From: Chloroflexota bacterium
GTDB lineage: Bacteria; Chloroflexota; Dehalococcoidia; Lucifugimonadales; Lucifugimonadaceae
Direction: 5' to 3'
DNA length: 14,769 bases
NCBI GenBank assembly: GCA_030831265.1
Contig: JAURLM010000025.1
Location: 1-14,769 of the forward strand
The notes under the pieces were generated by a model. That model did no database searches. It saw only the letters and a list, made by a program, of their open reading frames with translations, and was not told the DNA's origin. How positions within the stretch are numbered: position 1 is the stretch's first letter; each line of letters begins with the position of its first letter. Of this stretch, positions 1 through 8,163 are shown one piece after another. A program made the translations under genes and the position numbers.

Positions 1-924
<924 letters not shown>

Positions 925-954
925 GGCCTGGCTATTTGCCAGGCCTTTTTGTTT
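925..954 (+). terminator. Rho-independent terminator of the 16S transcript
   Basis: A perfect 8-bp stem, GGCCTGGC at 925-932 with GCCAGGCC at 938-945, closes a 5-nt loop (TATTT) and is followed directly by TTTTTGTTT. A second T-run lies at about 958-964. This is the strongest intrinsic terminator in the window. It indicates that the 16S transcript ends here rather than continuing into 23S. Confidence 0.9.
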
Positions 955-1051
955 GCATTTTTTTGCAGGCATGCGTTGATTGCCGTCCATGTGAACGTAC
1001 TATCGGCTATCCCTGTACCTGTTGGCTGAATGTTGATGTGCAGGGAGAACC

Positions 1052-1057
1052 TATAAT
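1052..1057 (+). promoter_or_regulatory. Possible -10 element upstream of the O-antigen ligase gene
   Basis: A perfect TATAAT lies about 100 nt before the GTG start at 1154, downstream of the 16S terminator, so this gene needs its own promoter. I find no good -35 hexamer at 16-18 nt: TTGATG at 1033-1038 is only 13 nt away. The rest of 955-1153 shows nothing else I can name. Confidence 0.4.
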
Positions 1058-1153
1058 CGCCGTCTGACGTTGCTCGGTTGAGCAAAATGCTTCCTGGATC
1101 TGATCAGATCTGGCGCTTTCACTTATATGTATATGTAGTGGAGATCACATCAA

Positions 1154-3514
1154 GTGTTGACACTGGCCGGTACCAGGAATCGAATCGTCGGGCTGGACTG
1201 GTCTGCAACAGGCAGGCTTGAGTTCTGGTTCGAGGCAATGTGGCTCAGTGCCCTCGCAGTCATTCCACTGCTGTTCTCCTACCGGTCCTCGTTGGCGACG
1301 TACGATGAGGCAAAAAGTTACGGACTACACTTCTTCGCACTTGTCACGCTGGTATTGCTGACCTGGGGTGCTGCGGCGCGGTACTTTGAGGCTCGACGTA
1401 GAGGTGAGCCGATTGAGAGTATTGACGTTCTTGCATGGCTCAAGGCAGACCGAGCCAATCTGCTGCTTGCTGCGATAGCGCTATTTACTTTCGCATACGT
1501 CGTCTCAACGGTTCTTTCGCCGATGCCGTATTTCAGTTTCTGGGGTGTTGCCCCGGCGTCAAGCGGATACAACCTGTACTCATTCCTGTCGATTATGGTC
1601 ATCCTGGCAGCAGTAGTTACCAAGATGCGCACGGTGAACCAGATCTGGCGCTTGCTGTATGTGATAGCTGGTATCGGGACACTGACATCTATGTATGCAG
1701 CTTCTCAGCATTTTGGCTGGGACCCGCTCTGGCAAGGTGCCGCATGGGATGGGCGCGTAATTGCGTCATTCGGTAACCCGATCTATTTTGGCGCCTATCT
1801 CGTGATGAGCATCCCGATTACAGCCACCATTGGAATGCGATTAGTGGTGCAGCATGCCAGTAAACGCGCTTTTGCCTGCGTCATCATTGCGCTTGGATTG
1901 CAATTTGCTGCGATGTGGTTTACCGGTTCGCGTGGACCACTCGTAGGGCTGCTTGCGGGGTCGGGATTTGCTGCAATAAGCATGATCACGTTTATGCCCC
2001 TGAGGCAGGTAATGAGTGCTGCGGCTCTTACCGTGATCAGTCTGCTGGTCGCCGCTGCCTTGATATTTGCACCGGGTGACGACACTGGAGCACGGTCTCT
2101 GCAATTCGGCGCAGAACTCAGCAACCCGGAAACATCAGACGGGACAGGGCGAATCGAGGCACGACTCAGTGGTCGTGCCGAGATCTGGGGCGAGGTGCTG
2201 GATCTTGCGACAGGCTGGAACAGGCTTCCCCCGGACGAAGGTACCGCAAAGTTATTGCGACCCCTGTTTGGCTTCGGTCCCGACATGCTTCGCTTCTCGT
2301 CTTCACTGGTGGCAGAACCGAGAGCATCACTCGAAATCGTTGACCATGCTCATAATCGGGTACTGCAAGTACTGATGGAGCAAGGATGGGTCGGGTTCGC
2401 CGTGTTCCTGTTCGCGTTTGGTCTTGCGGGGTGGCTATTGCTGCTCGTCTGGCGATACCTGTTCCGTGAACGTGCCAATGAGACTGTGAAATTAGAGTTG
2501 TTGCCTTTTGTCGCGGTTGCAGGTGCCCTGGTTGCAGCCGCAGTCGAGCAATTATCAGGTGTAGGGCGTGCCTCTGATCTGATCACGTCATGGGTGTTGG
2601 TTGGCCTCCTTATTGTGCTGTTCAGATCTGTCACTGAGCTGAGAAAACTTGAGTCCGTGGTCGGAGGTGAGGTCAGCGGTTCTCTCTCAAGTGCAAGGCG
2701 TCAGGCACGGTCGAAAGAAACGTCACTCAGCGGGTTCGCTTTCGGTGCTGGCCTGATTGTTGCCGTAATAGCTGTCACCACGTTCTTCCTGGTCGATGGG
2801 CAAATGCTGTTGGCGAGCAGAGTTGCTGCTGGAAGTGAAGGTGCAGTTGACTCAAACGCTGCGTACGTGGCACTCAACCGCGCCCGAGAGACCGCTCCGC
2901 AGGTAGAACAGTTCACCACTTTCACAGCCGATATCCTCATCAAAGATGCTCGTAAGCACCTCGAGATCGGACAACAGCGTGCCGCTGCAGATTCTGCTGA
3001 GACCGCGTTCGGAATCCTCCTTGAGTATCACAACCGAAATCCGCTTGCGATACGCACACGAATATTGCTGGCCGAAACCGCAGCGCTCCTGGTCGAAATT
3101 GGCGCGGTCGACTACACGGATGAGATGATCTTGCGGTACGAACAGCTTGCACAACAGTTCCCCAATGAAGCCGAAGTGCTTGCTGTTGTGGCCAATGCAT
3201 ACGCATCAGCGGAGATGTTCGACAAGAGCCTGGCTATGACTGACCGTGCTATTGCACTGGAAGCCATAACCATGCCGATCCCACAGGCATGGTGGGTAAA
3301 AGGGAAGGTTTACGAACGCCTTGACCGGGATGACGATGCGGTAGCAGCATTTGAAACGGCGATAGAGCGTGATCCAGAGTCGGAATTTGCCCGCCTTTCA
3401 CACCTGGACCTGGCTTCGATATATGACGGCCGTGGTGATACCGCAACGGCAGATATTCACCGTGCTGCTGCCGAAGAGGTTGCAGCTGCGGCTGCTGCGT
3501 CGTCGACGCCGTAG
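1154..3514 (+). CDS. O-antigen ligase/polymerase (Wzy/WaaL) family membrane protein with C-terminal TPR region
   Basis: The 786-residue protein begins with many hydrophobic segments (about residues 30-45, 58-75, 102-120, 140-156, 165-182, 205-230, 240-305). Between them lie hallmarks of the O-antigen ligase family (PF04932-type): a GNP-containing segment near 207-215, GSRGPLVG at 258-265, a soluble loop at about 306-400 with GFGPDM (373-378), and DHAHNRVLQVLMEQGWVGF (397-415), which carries the conserved His-Asn. Further membrane segments lie at 412-435, 450-470, 478-492 and 527-547. From about 570 to 780 the protein is soluble and alpha-helical, with TPR-like units (clear one at about 711-742). 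Family members join or polymerise glycans outside the inner membrane; the acceptor here is unknown. The start is GTG with GGAG at 1140-1143. A small hairpin (CCCC/GGGG, 3515-3526) abuts the stop but has no T-tract. Confidence 0.85.
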   Translation: MLTLAGTRNRIVGLDWSATGRLEFWFEAMWLSALAVIPLLFSYRSSLATYDEAKSYGLHFFALVTLVLLTWGAAARYFEARRRGEPIESIDVLAWLKADRANLLLAAIALFTFAYVVSTVLSPMPYFSFWGVAPASSGYNLYSFLSIMVILAAVVTKMRTVNQIWRLLYVIAGIGTLTSMYAASQHFGWDPLWQGAAWDGRVIASFGNPIYFGAYLVMSIPITATIGMRLVVQHASKRAFACVIIALGLQFAAMWFTGSRGPLVGLLAGSGFAAISMITFMPLRQVMSAAALTVISLLVAAALIFAPGDDTGARSLQFGAELSNPETSDGTGRIEARLSGRAEIWGEVLDLATGWNRLPPDEGTAKLLRPLFGFGPDMLRFSSSLVAEPRASLEIVDHAHNRVLQVLMEQGWVGFAVFLFAFGLAGWLLLLVWRYLFRERANETVKLELLPFVAVAGALVAAAVEQLSGVGRASDLITSWVLVGLLIVLFRSVTELRKLESVVGGEVSGSLSSARRQARSKETSLSGFAFGAGLIVAVIAVTTFFLVDGQMLLASRVAAGSEGAVDSNAAYVALNRARETAPQVEQFTTFTADILIKDARKHLEIGQQRAAADSAETAFGILLEYHNRNPLAIRTRILLAETAALLVEIGAVDYTDEMILRYEQLAQQFPNEAEVLAVVANAYASAEMFDKSLAMTDRAIALEAITMPIPQAWWVKGKVYERLDRDDDAVAAFETAIERDPESEFARLSHLDLASIYDGRGDTATADIHRAAAEEVAAAAAASSTP

Positions 3515-3600
3515 CCCCATGAGGGGTGCTTGTACCGATATGCGTGGTGCCGGAGTTTGATGCCGGCTACCCATAAATTAGATGCGTGGAAGGGAACTAG

Positions 3601-4029
3601 ATGCCAGGAGAACACCAGCATAGCCCAGCCGGGGTCTGCACCGTCATCAAGAACGATCAGCTAGAGGTGGAAGTCAATTCCGGGGCGATGACTCGGTTAG
3701 CCGGGGTCTCAGAGTCGTTAACTGGTTCAAAAGGCATTCACATGGCCATCGCCACGGTCCCGCCCGGGCGCTGCTCTACGACGCATTACCATACCAACTG
3801 CGAATCATCGATATTCGTCGTTAGCGGCGAAGGCTTGTTTCTGTACGGTGAAAAACTGGAAAAATCAGACGATATACATGCAGGTGATTTCATATATGTG
3901 CCGCCAAATGCAAGTCACCAGCCGGTCAACACTTCAAAAACTGATGACCTGATACTGATAGTTGCACGGAACACACCGGTCGAACTCGTTGTAGAATTGT
4001 CCGGTCTTGGCCGTAAAGACTGCGTATAG
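3601..4029 (+). CDS. Small single-domain cupin protein
   Basis: The 142-residue protein is one cupin barrel. Motif 1 is G56-RCSTT-H62-Y-H64-TNC-E68 followed by G76; motif 2 is G95-DFIYVPPNAS-H106-QPVN. The expected metal ligands (His62, His64, Glu68, His106) are all present, so it should bind a divalent metal. Single-domain cupins cover dioxygenases, isomerases and sugar-binding regulators, and sequence alone does not show which. A good ribosome site, GGAAGGGA at 3588-3595, sits 5 nt before the ATG. It follows the O-antigen ligase gene by 86 nt and precedes tRNA-Ile by 71 nt, and neither neighbour indicates its job. Confidence 0.85.
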   Translation: MPGEHQHSPAGVCTVIKNDQLEVEVNSGAMTRLAGVSESLTGSKGIHMAIATVPPGRCSTTHYHTNCESSIFVVSGEGLFLYGEKLEKSDDIHAGDFIYVPPNASHQPVNTSKTDDLILIVARNTPVELVVELSGLGRKDCV

Positions 4030-4100
4030 CGCGGTTCTTAGAACGTCCAACCCTGTTTTCCGCACCGGGCAGGCTTGTTCGCGCGGTCAGGCATTTCAAG

Positions 4101-4177
4101 GGGCCCGTAGCTCAGCTGGTTAGAGCGCTACTCTGATAAAGTAGAGGTCGGAAGTTCGAGTCTTCCCGGGCCCACCA
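4101..4177 (+). tRNA. tRNA-Ile (anticodon GAU), CCA encoded
   Basis: A complete cloverleaf can be drawn. The acceptor stem is GGGCCCG 4101-4107 with CGGGCCC 4167-4173. The D stem is GCTC 4110-4113 with GAGC 4123-4126. The anticodon stem is CTACT 4128-4132 with AGTAG 4140-4144, around the loop CTGATAA with anticodon GAT at 4135-4137. The T stem is GGAAG 4150-4154 with CTTCC 4162-4166 and loop TTCGAGT. The discriminator is A4174 and CCA is encoded at 4175-4177. In many bacteria this tRNA lies in the 16S-23S spacer; here it is about 3.5 kb downstream of 16S, past a terminator and two protein genes. No terminator is visible directly after it. Confidence 0.97.
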
Positions 4178-4245
4178 TTTCTCCCCTTGGTTCCTATCCT
4201 GTACTGCGATTCTCGTTCCTGCTGCCGCGTGTCAGGCCGATGCCG

Positions 4246-5292
4246 TTAACTACGAATTGACTCTGTAAACGTGTACGCGTCTTTCATCAGATCGCGATCC
4301 ACTGCTTTCAACTTTCCTGCTACCTCTGTCAACGGCGTTAGCGTGATTTTCCCGTTCCGCATGGCGACCATGTTGCCGTGATGCCCATCCAGCGCAGCAT
4401 CGACAGCCCGTACTCCAAACCGACTGGCGAGAACTCGGTCGTATGCTGATGGCGGACCACCTCGCTGCAGGTGGCCAATTACGCTGACGGTCAGTTTCCA
4501 CCGAAGCGGCTCAAGCGCCTCAAGGTGATCGGCAAGGGCAGCACCAACACCGCTCAGGTGCAGGTATCGCTCTCCCGGCAAGTGGCTTCCGTACTGGACA
4601 TCTTCTCCCTTGAACGTGGCCCCTTCACCGATGACGATGATCGTGAACTCCATTCCTCGCTCTTGCCGCACACGAATCGCCTGCGCTACCGCAGCCACGT
4701 CGATAGGCTCTTCGGGCGTAAGAGTGATGTCGGCTCCACCAGCGATACCAGCGGCCACGGCAATCCAACCGAAATCTCTGCCCATCGTCTCAATAATCAT
4801 CACCCGGTCGTGTGATTCAGCCGTGGTCCGCAGGCGGTCTATAGCTTCCGCAGCTGTTGCAACGGCGGTGTCGAACCCGATAGTAATGTCGGTGCCTTCC
4901 ACGTCATTGTCGATAGTCTTGGGTATGCCCACTATCGGGATACCGCGATCTTCAGCTCGCAGGGCGGTGCCCATCGAGCTGTTACCGCCGATGACGATAA
5001 GCGAATCGAGGCCGTGTTTCTTAAATGTGGCCACTGCGGCGTCTGCCTCTTCCGGGTTATCCCGGAATGGATTTTCACCTGAGCAGCCGAGGATCGAGCC
5101 GCCACGGTTCAGGATCTCCCACGTGTTTTGCCTGCTCAGGGCTGTCCACTTGTCATGGACGAGACCTTCAAACCCGTAGTTGAAACCGATGACAGTAGCG
5201 TCACGCTCTCTTGCGCGGAAGACTGCACCGCGAATTGCAGCGTTAAGTCCGGGGCAGTCACCACCGCAGGTCATTATTCCAATTGAGGTCAT
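4246..5292 (-). CDS. 6-phosphofructokinase family protein (PfkA type, group III-like) with altered active site
   Basis: At 348 residues it matches the PFK family (PF00365) end to end. PFKs phosphorylate fructose 6-phosphate with ATP or pyrophosphate. Retained motifs include GGDCPGLN (10-17), PKTIDND (124-130, catalytic Asp128), EAIDRLR (149-155), Arg163, MGR (170-172), Glu223 and GHLQRGG (273-279). Lys125 is the residue found in PPi-dependent and group III enzymes, where E. coli has Gly. Several usually fixed residues are changed: the GGDGS/GGDD loop reads GGNSS (102-106), the arginine equivalent to E. coli Arg72 is Gly72, and the arginine equivalent to Arg243 is Thr268. Family membership is sure; phosphoryl donor and substrate are not. 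The ATG has a good GGGAG site about 6 nt upstream. The alpha/beta hydrolase gene lies 112 nt upstream on the same strand. Confidence 0.9.
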   Translation of the reverse strand: MTSIGIMTCGGDCPGLNAAIRGAVFRARERDATVIGFNYGFEGLVHDKWTALSRQNTWEILNRGGSILGCSGENPFRDNPEEADAAVATFKKHGLDSLIVIGGNSSMGTALRAEDRGIPIVGIPKTIDNDVEGTDITIGFDTAVATAAEAIDRLRTTAESHDRVMIIETMGRDFGWIAVAAGIAGGADITLTPEEPIDVAAVAQAIRVRQERGMEFTIIVIGEGATFKGEDVQYGSHLPGERYLHLSGVGAALADHLEALEPLRWKLTVSVIGHLQRGGPPSAYDRVLASRFGVRAVDAALDGHHGNMVAMRNGKITLTPLTEVAGKLKAVDRDLMKDAYTFTESIRS

Positions 5293-5307
5293 TTCGTTCT
5301 CCCGGAT

Positions 5308-5333
5308 CCCAGGCTGAAGCTCACTGGGTTTTT
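5308..5333 (+). terminator. Possible plus-strand intrinsic terminator between two minus-strand genes
   Basis: CCCAG (5308-5312) pairs with CTGGG (5324-5328), and inside it TGA (5315-5317) pairs with TCA (5321-5323) across a 3-nt loop, with a 2-nt bulge (GC, 5313-5314). TTTTT follows at 5329-5333. Read on the plus strand this has terminator form, but both flanking genes are on the minus strand. On the minus strand it is a hairpin just upstream of the pfk ribosome site, without a T-run. Confidence 0.4.
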
Positions 5334-5404
5334 CTCAGGTGCTTGAATATGAATGTATCAGGCAGATGTTTCTTGTTTCAGCGAACGTCGTCTCATCAAG
5401 TCGT

Positions 5405-6226
5405 TCAATAGTGGGACATGATCGTGCTTCCTGAGGAATTAAACGGGAAGTGCACACTCAAAAAGCTATCGACGAGCCGATTGAATTCCTCTGCTCGCTC
5501 GAAGTAGACGGAATGTCCCGATTCCGGGATTTTTACAAACTCGGGATTCGGTGTGATTACCGCCAGTGCTTCTACCCGCTCGGGTGGGCAGACGATGTCT
5601 TCCGCTCCGGTAATGAACAGCGTTGGACATTGCAGTCTGCTCAGTTCATCGGCAGAGACTTCGCCCCAACCCCGCCTCACCAAGTCACCATTCTGGCTAT
5701 TTATCTCGACGTACATGTCGTGTAGGGCAGGTTGCTCCTTTTGCATCCTGCTTCCACATGCCGGATGAAAACTCCCCGGCTTTTTCTCTGCCCACGCTTT
5801 CCTGCTCCCATCAAGCGCGGCCATCTGATTGGAATAGTGCTCCCGGCTCGGTAGATAGAGGCCGCCGTCGGTCGCTGCCATTACGAGAGCCGCCGTCCGA
5901 TCTGGATGGTCGATTGCGAATCGCAAGCAGGTCCATCCACCCATCGACTGTGCCACCAATCCAACTGTGTCTAATTCAAGGTTATCTAGCAGTTGAGCCA
6001 GCACGTTGCCGTAAAACGCTTTGGGATCGTTTTCCGTGACACTCCATGAGGAGTTCCGAAATCCCGGGTGATCGAACGTGATGCACCTGAACCCGGCGCT
6101 GAAAAAAGCGGTCTGTTGCCACCATGACAGGGCGTTACCGCCTGCGCCGTGAGCGAACACAAGCGGTGGCCCATCCCCGATGGATTCGTAGTAGACCTTT
6201 GCGAGCGATAAGTCTGCGTATGGCAT
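5405..6226 (-). CDS. Alpha/beta-hydrolase fold protein
   Basis: The 273-residue protein has the full alpha/beta-hydrolase pattern. The oxyanion-hole segment is HGAGGN (26-31). The nucleophile elbow is AQSMGG (92-97) with Ser94. The acid is probably Asp210 in TGAEDIVCPP, and the base is His238 in PESGHSVYF. A serine nucleophile points to an esterase, lactonase or C-C hydrolase type rather than a haloalkane dehalogenase or epoxide hydrolase, which use Asp. A lid region lies at about 122-190. There is no signal peptide, so it is probably cytoplasmic. The substrate cannot be read from the sequence. The ATG at 6226 lacks a clear Shine-Dalgarno sequence, so the start is less certain than the body. 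The gene diverges from pdxS across 279 nt. Confidence 0.85.
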   Translation of the reverse strand: MPYADLSLAKVYYESIGDGPPLVFAHGAGGNALSWWQQTAFFSAGFRCITFDHPGFRNSSWSVTENDPKAFYGNVLAQLLDNLELDTVGLVAQSMGGWTCLRFAIDHPDRTAALVMAATDGGLYLPSREHYSNQMAALDGSRKAWAEKKPGSFHPACGSRMQKEQPALHDMYVEINSQNGDLVRRGWGEVSADELSRLQCPTLFITGAEDIVCPPERVEALAVITPNPEFVKIPESGHSVYFERAEEFNRLVDSFLSVHFPFNSSGSTIMSHY

Positions 6227-6331
6227 GTGCAGGAAGATATCACCAGTCGGCTACAGGCATCCTTCGACGGCCTACGACTATTGGTACATGAATTTGCGAT
6301 TCCAGGCGCGAGCCTGCCTTCCTGCGGAGCG

Positions 6332-6337
6332 TATAAT
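6332..6337 (+). promoter_or_regulatory. Possible -10 element of pdxS
   Basis: A perfect TATAAT followed by CG lies about 170 nt before pdxS in the divergent intergenic region. No TTGACA-like hexamer is found at 16-18 nt upstream. The element at 1052-1057 has the same TATAATCG core and also has GGAG 2-4 nt upstream of it. Confidence 0.35.
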
Positions 6338-6448
6338 CGTCAGCAAGTGTCACGCGTAAGAATTCGTGGCAAAGCCGTGGGGCGGGTTCGGTGTCGCTGC
6401 CACGGTCACGAAGGGTCGTTCAATCACATTTGAACTACAGCGGCCCAG

Positions 6449-6468
6449 CCTGTTTCAACGGAAACAGG
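6449..6468 (+). repeat. Perfect inverted repeat in the pdxS leader
   Basis: CCTGTTTC (6449-6456) and GAAACAGG (6461-6468) are perfect 8-nt arms around the loop AACG. It lies 22 nt before the pdxS ribosome site (AAAGGAA, 6491-6497) and has no T-run after it, so it is not a terminator. It could be an operator for a dimeric regulator or a leader RNA hairpin. Confidence 0.7.
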
Positions 6469-6505
6469 GAGTGATCATTCTCAAAAGCCGAAAGGAATCA
6501 AACGA

Positions 6506-7462
6506 ATGGACTCCACTAGCGCATCTGGAACCGCGGTCAACGGAAAAGCCCACGCTCGGGCGTGGCGGGAAGGTTCCAAGCCTGAAGTAGGTAGCTGGCG
6601 CGAAAAGTCCGGCCTTGCCCAGATGCTCAAGGGCGGCGTGATCATGGACGTGGTCACCCCTGACGAGGCCAAGATTGCAGAGGACGCCGGTGCCTGCGCC
6701 GTAATGGCGCTTGAGCGTGTTCCATCAGACATCCGCCGTGATGGCGGTGTTGCCCGTATGTCAGACCCAGACCTTATCCAGGGGATTATCAAAGCCGTTA
6801 GTATCCCGGTCATGGCTAAGGCTCGAATTGGCCACTTTGTCGAGGCGCAGATACTCGAGGCACTTGGCGTCGACTACTGTGACGAATCTGAAGTCCTGAC
6901 ACCCGCAGACAACGCCTACCACATCAACAAGTGGGAATTCAAAATGCCGTTTGTCTGCGGTGCAACCAATCTCGGTGAAGCACTTCGCAGGATTGGTGAA
7001 GGCGCAGCGATGATCCGCACCAAGGGTGAAGCCGGTACTGGCGACGTGGTCCAGGCTGTGACCCACGCTCGAACCGTGCTTGGTCACATCAAGAAGATTC
7101 AGCACATGGACGAAGAAGAGCTTATGACCGAGGCGAAGAACCTCGGTGCTCCGTTCGAGCTGGTTCTTGAAGTTCACCGCACGGGCAAGCTGCCGGTGGT
7201 CAACTTTGCTGCTGGTGGTGTTGCAACTCCGGCCGACGCTGCACTCTTGATGCAGATCGGTGTCGAAGGCATCTTCGTCGGCTCTGGCATCTTTAAGTCA
7301 GACAATCCTGAAAAGATGGCTGCCGCAATCGTAAAGGCAACGACTCACTACAACGACCCGGACTCTCTTGCCGAATACTCACGTGGTCTTGGCAGTGCCA
7401 TGAAGGGCATTGAAGTCAACAAGATGTCTGATGACCAGCGGCTGGAAAAGCGGGGTTGGTAG
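6506..7462 (+). CDS. pdxS: Pyridoxal 5'-phosphate synthase, lyase subunit PdxS
   Basis: PdxS builds the PLP ring from ribose 5-phosphate, glyceraldehyde 3-phosphate and ammonia supplied by PdxT; the complex is a cytoplasmic double-hexamer core decorated with PdxT. The 318-residue sequence is strongly conserved from GGVIMDVV onwards. Asp48, Lys105 (in MAKARIGH) and Lys173 (in RTKGEAGTG) correspond to Asp24, Lys81 and Lys149 of B. subtilis PdxS, a constant offset of 24. This shows an N-terminal extension of about 24 residues (MDSTSASGTAV...) with no catalytic role apparent. The phosphate-binding segments NFAAGGVATP (233-242) and FVGSGIFK (257-264) are intact. AAAGGAA at 6491-6497 supports the ATG start. 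The stop overlaps or adjoins the start of pdxT. Confidence 0.98.
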   Translation: MDSTSASGTAVNGKAHARAWREGSKPEVGSWREKSGLAQMLKGGVIMDVVTPDEAKIAEDAGACAVMALERVPSDIRRDGGVARMSDPDLIQGIIKAVSIPVMAKARIGHFVEAQILEALGVDYCDESEVLTPADNAYHINKWEFKMPFVCGATNLGEALRRIGEGAAMIRTKGEAGTGDVVQAVTHARTVLGHIKKIQHMDEEELMTEAKNLGAPFELVLEVHRTGKLPVVNFAAGGVATPADAALLMQIGVEGIFVGSGIFKSDNPEKMAAAIVKATTHYNDPDSLAEYSRGLGSAMKGIEVNKMSDDQRLEKRGW

Positions 7463-8124
7463 AGACGTCCTCGCGTGATCACAATGCAGAAGCTGTAATT
7501 GGACATGGTGGTGCGCTGAAAATTGGAGTCCTTGCCCTGCAAGGAGACTTCATTGAGCACATCCACATGTTGAAAAAACTGGGTGTGGAGGCCTTCGAGA
7601 TTCGAAAAGCATCGGAACTCGAAGGCCTTGACGGCCTCATCATCCCCGGCGGCGAAAGCACGACCATTCGCAAACTGATCGATCTGTTCGGGTTCGTACC
7701 GGGTCTGCGGGCACTTGCAAATCGAGGTGCTGCACTCTGGGGCACTTGCGCCGGGATGATCGTGATAGCGAAAGAGTTGACAGACCCTTACCCGGAGCCG
7801 CTGGGACTGATTGATATCAAGGTCTCTCGCAACTGGTTTGGCCGCCAGGTTGATAGCTTCGAAGGGGAGTTTGCCTTCAAAGGAATTGATGGGGGACCCT
7901 TCCTTGCTGTGTTTATCCGCGCCCCGGTTGTAGAAAGCTTCGGGGATAGTGTCGACGTGCTGGCGCGGCTTGAGGATAACGGCAAACCTGTTGCGGTCAG
8001 ATCCGGAAACATCCTGGCAACGGCGTTCCATCCGGAGTTGACCGAGGACACACGCGTCCATGAATACTTCGTGTCGATGGCAAGACAGGCGGCTGCGAGC
8101 AAATCCACTGCCGGAGCAAGCTGA
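7456..8124 (+). CDS. pdxT: Pyridoxal 5'-phosphate synthase, glutaminase subunit PdxT
   Basis: PdxT is the class I glutamine amidotransferase that hydrolyses glutamine and passes ammonia to PdxS. The conserved start KIGVLALQGDF, the GGESTTI loop (66-71), nucleophile Cys98 (GTCAGM) and the His192/Glu194 pair (AFHPEL) form the complete triad. The start is uncertain. The only canonical upstream start in frame is TTG at 7456, which overlaps the last 7 nt of pdxS and adds about 21 non-conserved residues. No in-frame ATG or GTG exists. A CTG at 7516 sits exactly where other PdxT proteins begin. Overlap or close coupling with pdxS fits the need for equal amounts of both subunits. Confidence 0.96.
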   Translation: MVETSSRDHNAEAVIGHGGALKIGVLALQGDFIEHIHMLKKLGVEAFEIRKASELEGLDGLIIPGGESTTIRKLIDLFGFVPGLRALANRGAALWGTCAGMIVIAKELTDPYPEPLGLIDIKVSRNWFGRQVDSFEGEFAFKGIDGGPFLAVFIRAPVVESFGDSVDVLARLEDNGKPVAVRSGNILATAFHPELTEDTRVHEYFVSMARQAAASKSTAGAS

Positions 8125-8163
8125 GACCGGGCCGTATAAAGCGGGATATCGCTCAGGCCGGCT

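Noticed and set aside
1795..2286. Minus-strand ORF of 163 codons opposite the O-antigen ligase gene
   Set aside because: It is antisense to a well-supported gene and its translation is low-complexity with no recognisable family.
4610..5179. Plus-strand ORF of 189 codons opposite the phosphofructokinase gene
   Set aside because: The translation is rich in Ser, Ile and Pro runs typical of an antisense shadow; the PFK frame is conserved throughout.
5623..6039. Plus-strand ORF opposite the alpha/beta hydrolase
   Set aside because: It is antisense to a gene with an intact catalytic triad, and has no domain and no ribosome site.
8135..8140. TATAAA as a -10 element after pdxT
   Set aside because: No -35 is found at the right distance and it lies close to the pdxT stop; better read as chance.
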